Source of the DNA: Aphelidium insulamus
Taxonomy: Eukaryota > Aphelidiomycota > Aphelidea > Aphelidiaceae
DNA: 50,658 nucleotides
Direction of reading: 5' to 3'
NCBI GenBank assembly: GCA_036784855.1
Contig: JAZDSV010000075.1
Span: forward strand, 1-50,658
The translations under genes were made by a program, and so were the position numbers. The notes under the pieces were generated by a model. The model saw nothing but the letters and a program-made list of their open reading frames with translations, was not told the origin of the DNA and searched no databases. Positions 1 through 8,190 of the stretch are shown here, one piece after another; within the stretch, counting starts at the first letter, position 1; every line of letters starts with the position of its first letter.

Positions 1-87
1 TGGAGCTAATCACTATTTATTCACATTGATAATTAATACAGCTACACACAGATTGCTTGATTGTCCACTGGTGCACAATGTGCATCT

Positions 88-1501
88 TTAGGCAAACGTA
101 AAGTTGCTTCGACCGCCAGGAGTGCTCAGGACACTGCCAGAGAGTAAATACCACAAAAAATGACAAATCTCTAATACTACATACCGCGAGGACGGACGCG
201 ACTGCACAGTGCCACCGCCATTGCTGCTGCTCTGCCACACATTCACCGGCGACTCTTGCTCACCGCCGCCAAAACTAAAGTGCGACTGGTTGTGGTACTT
301 TTTGCCGTGCGTGTTGAGCGGTGGCGGTCCGTCACGTGGCTGCTGCGGCTGCAACTGTTCATACGGCTGCTGTTTCTGCTGCAGCTGTGTCGCATCGCCC
401 GGCACCGACCAGTGGTCTTCACCGGGCGGGTTCGGGCCGGGACGTTTGTGGATGGTCAGGTGCTCCAGGTGCGGGGTACCGTCATGCTCCCACGAAAAGT
501 GGCTGTCATTCTTGGCAGCGTTAGCGAGCATCTCCTTGTGCGAGTCGGCGTCGCTGGCCACAGACGAGACACTGTACTGGCGCGGTGCCTGTGCCACCTG
601 CTTGGGGAACATTGGGGCCTGGTCATCGCCGAACGAAATGCTGTCACGACCGCCAGCATACTGACGGCGGTTGAACTGCTTGGGCGCGGCCTGCACCGAT
701 TCCACCGACTGCTGGCTCTTGTAGGTTGGCTGCGAGTTTAATCATTAGGTACGACATATAAATATCTTCAGAAATATTACCGCAGCGGCAGAGTTGGCAG
801 TGCCGGGACGCGACCAGTCCACGGAAGACTCGGCCTGCTGGAACAGCTTGTTGCCCGTCTCGGCATTGAATTGATCCAGCTGGCGCGCAATCTGGTCATA
901 GCCAGTGGCAATGGGCATGATTTTAGCGTGCACGGGACGGGCGGCGCTGGACGGCAGGCGGCTCACATCGCTGGGCAGCAGGCCGATCTGACGCAAAACA
1001 GTCGCCTGGTCCCAGTAAACTTTCTTCTGCTCAATGCGCTTCGACACCGCCGACAACACTCCCACCACGACCTGCATTACATGTTAATTATGCATATGAA
1101 CCACCATAAACTATATGTGAACGTACCATGGCAAAGACCAACTGTTTGCGAGTGGGAGAGACGGCGGGAAGGAGCCACTGCATATCCTCGCCGTGCTCCA
1201 TACGCACCGCCCACTCCTCCGTCACATGCACATCACCACCAGCCATGGGTGCAAAGGTACGCGACACCAAGTGACTGGCCCCATCGTCCGCAGAGCCGGC
1301 ATTGTCAGCACCACCGCTGCCAAACAGCTGTGCGCAGCCAGAGTTCTGTGCCAGGAACCGGGCAATGTTGGCGGAACCATTGGCACCGGCCGTGGTGGCC
1401 ATGAAAGACAGGGCGGCGTTGTCGTCATAGAAGGCGGCACTGAGCGGTTGGCGGTGGTGTGCCAGCCAGACCTTTTCCAACTCTTCAGTCTCGATGGTCA
1501 T
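88..1501 (-). CDS. NTF2/SnoaL-like protein with HN1/Jupiter-like C-terminal tail
   Basis: Spliced CDS complement(join(88..133,185..729,781..1071,1127..1501)), 418 aa. All three introns (51, 51 and 55 nt) are GT-AG and keep one frame. Residues 1 to about 170 look like a SnoaL/NTF2-like fold of the type fused to or related to carboxymethylenebutenolidase-like proteins. The clearest match is the 'YWDQATVLRQIGLL' block, which follows a region ending with prolines and a conserved VxAM-like strand. The rest is low complexity with repeated SF-G-D/E motifs (SISFGDD, SHFSFGGG). It ends with PSSRVLSTPGGRSNFTF, which resembles the SSRVL-PPGG-S-F motif of the HN1/Jupiter microtubule-associated proteins. 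The splice into the last 46-bp exon is what creates this motif. A cytoplasmic, possibly cytoskeletal role is inference. The start is the first ATG of the NTF2-like frame. Confidence 0.85.
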
Positions 1502-1902
1502 AATGGGTGGTTTGTGAGTGCGCGTGCGGTGTATAATGCGCTATGTGTGCTTGTCAATATGAGATATATCTGTGTGTATGTGTGCATACATACAGAGAGC
1601 GACAAAGACGCAGGCAGAGAGCGGCAGAGACAGAGCGAGAGAGACAGAGAGAGGCAGAGACAATGAAGAGCAAAGCTTTCAACACAAAGTGAGTCAGCGT
1701 GACTCGAATGCTGCTTTGCATTGTTTGTTTGTTTTGTTGGCGGCGTTTTTCCCGCGGTCGATCGCGCATTATTCGCACTGCCAATAATTAAGGGTGGCTG
1801 TACTGTGGACACTATATTTGTGTAAATAGTCAGCGGTTATTATACTGCAATGGACTCTCTATTGTTCGGTATTGAAATCAGTAACAGTAATCCTATCGTG
1901 GC
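1502..1902. other. Intergenic spacer with GA-rich low-complexity tract
   Basis: About 400 bp between the start of the NTF2-like gene and the stop of the kinase gene, both on the minus strand. Positions about 1596-1662 are an imperfect purine-rich (GA/CAGA)n tract. It is open in several frames only because of composition. I see no gene here. It probably holds the promoter of the NTF2-like gene. Confidence 0.6.
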
Positions 1903-4178
1903 TCATCGTGCCCGGGCTATTTGATTAACCTCGACACAGTCCACCAGCAACTGGTCCACGGTTGGTCGGTCCTGCGGGTCTTCAGCCAGCATGTGCTCAA
2001 TTTGCCGACGCATTGACTGTGACATGTGTGGATCGAATGGGACTGCAGACAGGTCGCCTTGTCGCAGCTGATGCCAAGCTTCACCCGAGTCTGGTAGCTG
2101 GCAACTGGCTGCCATTTCCACCACAATCAACCCAAAACTAGATTAATAGAAATATCAAATTATTGCTGATATAAAGCATACAAGTTTACTTGCCTGAATA
2201 TATCAGCAGCTTTGGAATAGTTGCCGTCCAATATCTCGGCTGCAATGTACGTCCTGTCACCTTCATGATCCACCTCTGCCATGCTGCTTACCTGCAGATA
2301 ATAAGATTCCATGAACCACAGTTATGAACAACGTACAGATTTCAAAGACAAAGCAAGACCAAAATCGCCAATTTTGAGAATGGGCCGTCCGTCTGGCCGC
2401 GTAGAGAGTAGCAGATTGGATGGTTTCAGGTCCAAGTGGATAATGTCCAGCTGGTGCAGATGCTTCAACCCCAGCGCCAAATCTGTCATGCGCTCCCACA
2501 CAAATGCCTCATTAAATGGCTCTCCTGCTGCAGCCTGTCTATCCAAAAATTGCTCCAAGCTGATTATTGAATTAGCGTTGTTCAACATAACAGGCATGAT
2601 CATACACACCTCCCACCGGCGCAGTACTCTAGCTGTAGATAGAGATAGCCGTGCTGTTCCCATGCGGCAAACAGTCGCACGCAATACTGATTCGGGGGCA
2701 CCTGCAGCATTGTTCGCACCTCGTCTAGCTTGAATAGCCGGTCTTTGTAGCCGCTGAATGCATGCCGGGCCTTCTTCACGGCGTACACTGTGCCGGATGG
2801 GTCGGCAGTGTCTGCCACGCGGAACACATCGGCAAATGCACCGCGCCAAACTTGCTCGTCCAGCAGCGTGAACCGACGCTCAAAGTAAGGCTGATATGGG
2901 TTCAGCTGAAGAGGCGTTTGCTCATCAACCACTAGCTGGTCAGCATTATTCGATATATGTTGTGCCATCATTGTCGGTGTCGGAACTGTTGGTAGAACTA
3001 TATTGCAATTATGTTAGTGTGAAATTCATTCAGTTCCTGTGCATACCGTAATCATCCGCCGAGTCCAGGGCGTCAAAGTAAAATTGGTCCAAGAAGTGCA
3101 CGAACGGCGTGTTCCAAATGAGTGACGGTGGCGGCGCCACAAACCGCGCCGAATGATCATGTTCCGAGGACAGGAGTGAAAAGTCGGCTCCCGTCGACAT
3201 GTCAACCTCGTCATTGTCATTGTACTGTGCAACCACGGACTTGTCAGCATCATCAATGTGCATGGCATCGTCGTCTGGCGGCTGATGGATATGGTGTTGA
3301 TGGTGTGGAGGCGCTGCGGAGCGTAGTCGTCCAGTGGAAGAAACTTTGGCAGCATGCGCGGCCGAGAGCGGTGAGCTGGCTTCATACAGCAGGTCCATGA
3401 GCGAGGAGGATGATCGAACTGCGGGCGGCTCAGGCGTGGGTGTCATGCGCATCGGTGACGAGCCGTCCAAGTTTCGTCCGCGCGTCTCATCGCCGTCATG
3501 TGCATTGCAGGCCGAGTGCAGTGCGTGTGATATCGGCGCCGCCGGGTTTCCAAGTGGCAGAGGCGAGCTGCTGCATTGTCCCGGCTTGGACGGCGTACTG
3601 AACAGGGCCAGCGAGTCGCGGTACTGCTGGTGCCGCAGCATCTGACTCGGTGATGCCGCGAGGCCGTGCCATGGTGATGCCACGGCGGAAGTGTGTCTGT
3701 TGGCGGTGCCGTGGCGGTGTTTGCGGCCCGTATTGCCCACTGTAGCCGGGGGCAGCATGGGCGCGGCGCTGTGCCGGCGATGCGGCGCCCCTTTTCCCGC
3801 TGGCGACACCGCGGCATAGCGGCTGGGAGTGGCACCACCGAGAGCGCCACGGTCAGCGCCAAAGTGGAGCGTCACGCGGCGCTTGGACGGCGTCTCTGGC
3901 TGCATGGTGGAACTGTGTGACAGGCGCCTGGAGAGCACGGGCACTGCGGCATGGGGCGGCATTGGAGACGGGTTGGCGGGGCGTTGCATGCACGGAGACC
4001 GCACCGACAGCGGGTAGGCAGAGTGGGCGGCAGAGGCAGTGGGTGTGCGCAACTGGCGCCCATTCCGGTCCGTCAGGGCGGGGCGCATTGGCGGCGGCGG
4101 CGGCGGCGAAATTGGCGTGGCCATGTTGGTGAAACAGTGCCGATGCCGGTGTGTTTGTGGAGAGCATTTCGCCTCCAT
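1903..4178 (-). CDS. Wee1/Myt1-family protein kinase (Myt1-like)
   Basis: Spliced CDS complement(join(1903..2137,2194..2291,2337..2559,2610..2985,3047..4178)), 687 aa. Residues 1 to about 400 are a Pro/Ser/Arg-rich disordered region with many S/T-P sites. The kinase domain runs from about 405 to the end: YAVKKA lysine strand, catalytic HLDLKPSN at about 546, DFGLA at about 569, then [12 protein letters not shown] and [14 protein letters not shown] rather than HMD in the catalytic loop, and the AAD-F-S-GL helix, fit Myt1 better than Wee1. Such kinases inhibit CDK1 by phosphorylating its ATP loop. Only one glycine remains in the glycine-rich loop. The Myt1 membrane anchor that normally follows the kinase domain is absent, because the protein stops about 10 residues after it. 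The fourth intron must use a GC donor (GCAAGT, minus strand 2193) to keep frame. Confidence 0.88.
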
Positions 4179-4227
4179 GGCCTTTATGCTCAGTTATGCA
4201 CTGCGAAAATGCTCAGCCTTTATGTAA

Positions 4228-4324
4228 AGTTGTTAACGGTGCATTCCGCTCGCTCGGCTCTCAAGCGGAGCGGTGTCCCGCTGGCTCAGATCTCGAACGG
4301 AGCCGAGCGAAGCCGTTAACAACT
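4228..4324. repeat. Long imperfect inverted repeat (hairpin) upstream of the kinase gene
   Basis: Perfect 12-bp arms AGTTGTTAACGG (4228-4239) and CCGTTAACAACT (4313-4324), plus inner arms CGCTCGGCTC (4251-4260) and GAGCCGAGCG (4300-4309). Together they form a 97-bp hairpin about 50 bp upstream of the kinase ATG. No flanking target-site duplication was identified. It could be a regulatory hairpin or a small MITE remnant. Confidence 0.75.
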
Positions 4325-4373
4325 CTACTTGTTGTCTATGCTCGTCTGTCTGTCACCCACCCACCCACACATA

Positions 4374-4394
4374 CTCTCTCTCTCTCTCTCTCTA
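4374..4394. repeat. (CT)n microsatellite
   Basis: Uninterrupted CT dinucleotide run of about 20 bp between the hairpin and the downstream secreted-family gene. Confidence 0.9.
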
Positions 4395-4409
4395 TTTATG
4401 TATCTGCAG

Positions 4410-5141
4410 CTAATCACTCAATTTCTCTAAAAGTAGATATGATGTTTTATGTGCAGTCATGAACATAGTGCACCATTTATTATACGTATATAGTAGGTTG
4501 CCAGCATTTCCAGCAGGCATCAGTTGGTTTTCTTTCCTCGTCCCTTGCGACTGTGGTTTCTGGGCCGACGAGGTCCCTTGCGCTTGGCGGCTTTCTGCCG
4601 ACGACGACGTGCGTTGCGCTTGGCGGCTCTTTGCCGACGACGACGTGCGTTGCGCTTGGCGGCTCTTTGCCCGACGACGTGCGTTGCGTTTGGCGGCTAG
4701 TTCTTTACGATGACGTCGGCGCCTTCTGATTCCACCCTTGGCCTGTCGGCGAGCAGCGTTTTTAGCTTTCTTCTCAGCCGGCGTCATGCCACTGAACAGA
4801 AACTGCACATATACTGGCTCACGTTGATTTGTACATCCATCCACTGTTGCAAATCCAAAGCGGATGCCGATGAGGGAATGTGAGGCGGTGTAGACTTCTT
4901 GACCCTCAACCGCGATGAACCCCAAACTGTCAATAACTTCCCCCACGTCAGCGGTGACCGTAGTTGTACCATACGGAAATTCATATACCTGTGGGTCACC
5001 TTTGTTTTGATCCCAGCCAACGTAGCGCGTGTCCTTCGATTGAACAACCTTTTCTCCCTCTACCAATTGGCCCCCATTCCATACGCGCACCAGCCACATT
5101 TGAAAAAAATTCAAGTTGAATAACGCGCCCACACGACGCAC
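4410..5141 (-). CDS. Small beta-rich secreted-family protein, copy A, with repeat-derived tail
   Basis: Open frame of 243 codons, no family recognised with confidence. The core, about residues 20-120, matches copy B at 7116-7820 in order: V-R-V-N-G, YGTTTVTADVGEVIDSLGF and SLIGIRFGFA. It is beta-rich and weakly jacalin-like, which is only a guess. An Arg/Lys-rich tail follows. The tail is coded by 36-bp tandem units at about 4578-4700, one of which is 34 bp long. That 2-nt difference moves the frame from a basic K/R tail, which would stop at 4520, to a Ser/Gln-rich tail. No signal peptide is seen. The first ~24 codons lie inside the repeat shared with 23.3-24.5 kb, so the real 5' end may be lost or in an unseen exon. 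Expression is uncertain. Confidence 0.5.
   Translation of the reverse strand: MRRVGALFNLNFFQMWLVRVWNGGQLVEGEKVVQSKDTRYVGWDQNKGDPQVYEFPYGTTTVTADVGEVIDSLGFIAVEGQEVYTASHSLIGIRFGFATVDGCTNQREPVYVQFLFSGMTPAEKKAKNAARRQAKGGIRRRRRHRKELAAKRNARRRAKSRQAQRTSSSAKSRQAQRTSSSAESRQAQGTSSAQKPQSQGTRKENQLMPAGNAGNLLYTYNKWCTMFMTAHKTSYLLLEKLSD
4578..4719. repeat. 36-bp tandem repeat coding the tail of copy A
   Basis: Units start at 4578, 4614, 4650 and 4684, each beginning TTGCGY TTGGCGGC on the plus strand. The third unit is 34 bp and the others are 36 bp. On the minus strand they code a basic K-R-N-A-R-R-type tail in one frame and an S-R-Q-A-Q-R-T-type tail in the next. Confidence 0.85.
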
Positions 5142-6014
5142 GGATGATTTTAGTTATCATTGACATTGATTTTATTTATGGTCGCAGACGCGGTGAGATG
5201 TTATCGCGTTCTAGTATGCGATTTGAAGTTATGCAGAGGATGGGTTTTGGTAGTCTAAGCAACAAACTCAGACCAAATATTACCCATCTTAATGACGCAA
5301 CAATGTCAGCGTTTAAGGCATGTCACTCTGACCAGGCCCTTTACTCAAGTTTTATTATCGCCTTCTTTGGTGCAGAAGTACATCAATGGGCGCGCTTTGT
5401 CCTGGCTGCAATTTCATCCGTGCCAGTCTGCCAAGTTTATACCTTGCGCAATTAATGCATCAATGTCGAGAAGCCGTACGGCACTATCCTGGTGCCGACT
5501 CCTCGTGTAAGTAAACTTCTGACATGCCGAAATGAACGTGCCGATATCAAGCATTATAATACATAAATTCAGCAAAACCAATGTATAACGCCAGCGGATG
5601 CATGCAGCTTGTGATGATTATCGATGATAACTCAATAATGACGGTATCGAGCGATTGTCATGGTTTGGTGACGTTAGCGCAGATCTAGAGCAAACGGCGC
5701 CAGTGTATTATCCCAACAATATGTAACTAGCATATTCAACAGAATATTGTCGCACAGCTCGTATTAGGTGCTGCAACTTCTATCCGCAGCGCATATGTGT
5801 AGCGCACTATATTGCGATGCCATTAATGTAGCTGCGCTGTGGTTGCATGCATTATTGATGATAGCTGTATGGTGTCACAAACGTTCGAACGGCCGTTTTA
5901 AACACTCAACGCTCATTGGTAGTTTAAACGCTGGCTTCTCATTGGCAGTTTAAAGTTTTAAACTCTGGCTTCTGATTGGTAGTTTAAACCGGTGCCTATA
6001 TGATTTGACGGCCG
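5069..6014 (+). repeat. Dispersed ~0.95 kb repeat, copy 1 (inverted relative to 23296-24495)
   Basis: Nearly identical to the reverse complement of 23296-24495. The shared block starts at GGCCCCCATTCCATAC (5069) and ends at ATGATTTGACGGCC (6014). It carries matching ORF fragments in both copies but no recognisable transposase. There are no obvious terminal inverted repeats beyond GGCC at each end. It includes three copies of a GTTTAAAC-containing motif near 5910-5990. It may be a non-autonomous mobile element or a segmental inverted duplication that dragged the 5' end of copy A with it. Confidence 0.8.
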
Positions 6015-6568
6015 GATGTAGCTGTGTGTGGCCGTGCGCCAAAAGCAATTCAATACGCCTGTCGTTCGGCAAGTAATCCAATTTTTTCGTCGCTACTTCG
6101 GCACTATGGAGCTTATGTAGCTAGGGTGATAAATACCAGCGCTCCGCCTCAGTTCGTAGATAATGTTGATACCACAATATTTCATACGCTATTCATTTAG
6201 CAATCAGTAGCGGTCTTTGTATGCCCATCATGTATGTTAGCACAGTCGTAACATTGCTCCGGTGGTTAAAGTATAGAGAAGTGTGCGGTTAGAGCCGTTC
6301 CAATGATGAATTTGAAATGCATCTGGCCTCAGCACAGCTGATTTTCAGCTCATTAGGCACTCATGTGGCTGATGACACGTGATACATTGGCATGACGTAA
6401 CATAAATATTGACACATGATGAGGTTACACGTTGTACCACGCGGCGTTTCATAGCTTGTGATCCGTGTAATGTAACGTCAACTTTCGGCACATAAAAGCC
6501 GGCGCGATATCGCATTTCTGGGTACAAACGAAATAGAGCGCGTTCATAACTAACAAGCAACCGCACAC
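6015..6568. other. Non-coding spacer
   Basis: About 550 bp between the dispersed repeat and the secreted-family fragment. No convincing coding frame, RNA gene or repeat was seen. The end nearest the fragment may be its old promoter. Confidence 0.5.
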
Positions 6569-6870
6569 ATGCATATAACGAATACGTTAACGGCCATGGC
6601 GCTCTTGGCGACACTAGGCTCGGTGCATGCTGCGGATGAATCAGTGTACTTTTTTGACCCGAGCAGAGCCACGGAGCATGAAGTAACATATTGCAAAGGC
6701 GGCGGCTATGTCAGCAAGGTCACGGTATTTTAAGGAGAGCACCAGCACGGGATGATCTGCGATGAAAAAAAGCCGTCCGTTTCTGGCGTTGCAATCGAGT
6801 GTACTATCCTTCAGAATGGGGAATTGGTACGGTACCTGAATCTATCCCTTGGACTCCTTGTTCCAAAAAT
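6569..6870 (+). pseudogene. Secreted-family fragment, copy C (decayed)
   Basis: An ATG at 6569 opens a signal-peptide-like start: MHITNTLTAMALLATLG, then S-V-H-A with predicted cleavage after residue 21. The following YC-GGGYVSKVTVF segment and the later SGVAIECTILQNGELV segment align, in order, with copy B (TNGGYVNGINVF; SGVDISCLQRVNGRLV). A TAA stop separates the two segments in the same frame, and similarity ends near 6870. Copies B and C face each other tail to tail. This copy supplies the only clear signal peptide in the family, so the family is inferred to be secreted. Confidence 0.65.
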
Positions 6871-6904
6871 GTGTTCCAAAAACGTCTATTGTGGCTATCT
6901 CAAT

Positions 6905-7820
6905 GTCCATGTGTCCCTTTGCCGCCCTTTCGTTTGTTTCTTTTGCCACCTTGTCGACGGCCACGCTTTATGCCAGCGCCCCTAGGTCTCCGGGTTTTTC
7001 GTTGGGATTTGCGGTGCTGTTGTGCATATCGTCTTGCTGTTTGGCGAGATTTCCGCCGAATCTCTCGCTCGTGATTTCTTTGTTGAATTCTTTCTCGCTG
7101 CGCTCTAATGTCCTCCTAAGTCAGGCCTTTAAAGATGAATGTCACGGAGACGACTTTCGAGTTTCCCCCATTGCAATTATTTGATCTTTCAGCAAACCCA
7201 AGCCTTATGCCGATCAATTGTTGGCTTGCCGTGTGTATAGCATCAAGCGGATTATGTTCAATTGGCCGCCACTGCCTTATTGGTTGACGTCCACTTGTAT
7301 CTATGACACCGATGCAGTTCACTACTTCACCAACGCTGGCCATCACAGTATACGTGCCGTAATGCAGATTATGGAAATGACGAGGGTTCGCCGTCGTTCC
7401 AATTATCTTGCCGCTTTGTGGTCGTTGAACTAATCTGCCATTGACCCTCTGCAGACACGATATATCCACTCCGGATACAGCTTTAGTGATCGCTTCGCAA
7501 TATGAGCCACTCTTATGGTCTGTTGTAAAAACATTAATGCCATTCACGTATCCGCCATTCGTACAAATGATTTCTTGAGATGAGGTGGCACCAACGGTAT
7601 GGCTATAATACGTGTGTTCTTCGTACGCAGCGGTGACGATATCGAACGCGCAGTACAGAAGAATGCCTGATAATATGTTCTTGGCCCTTATGTCTAGCTT
7701 GTTGATTGCAGAACGCAAATCACGCTTCTTTATAGCCGCCGACACGATGTGACACGAATAACAAGCTCTGAAACGCGGTGTGGCACAAAGCGCTTGATAC
7801 TTAACCACATCACGAGGCAA
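6905..7820 (-). pseudogene. Secreted-family protein, copy B, with basic tail beyond an in-frame stop
   Basis: The open frame 7116-7820 carries the family core: GGYVNGINVF, SGVDISCLQRVNGRLVQ, YGTYTVMASVGEVV and QLIGIRLGFAE. No in-frame ATG precedes the core. The frame reaches upstream only to a TTG at 7820, although a hydrophobic ILSGILLYCAFDIV stretch sits where a signal peptide would be. After GLT there is an in-frame TAG at 7116, and the same frame then continues for about 70 codons as an Arg/Lys/Gln-rich tail down to about 6905. That tail corresponds to the basic tail of copy A. It is either a truncated functional protein or a decaying gene; the missing start favours decay. Confidence 0.55.
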
Positions 7821-8190
7821 TAATGCATTTACGTCATGCCATTTGTATCATGTGCTAGCGGTCCGTACCTTTTGACATTACAACTGCCTGGCTGAACTAA
7901 GCGAGTACTCGTGGACAATATTATTGCACGGAGGTTACGTAATATGTACAATACTTAACAACATCCTCTCATCGTTACTTCGTTAATGCAAGCGCAACGA
8001 ACAACGGAGAACGGAACTCGATTATCGAGTTAAAATAAAATCCTGCACTAAATGCATATAATATAGTGCCCTGATTATCAACTCTGTTTCAGTGCCAGAG
8101 AGCATTTGCTGCCTTTCGTCTGTTTCAACTGCCTATTGTCACACACATACATTACACAGACACTCCAAACAGACACTCGGCCGCCCAAAT
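7821..8190. promoter_or_regulatory. Spacer upstream of MCM7
   Basis: About 370 bp of AT-richer sequence with no coding frame, between divergently oriented copy B and MCM7. It should contain the MCM7 promoter. No specific motif could be assigned. Confidence 0.4.
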
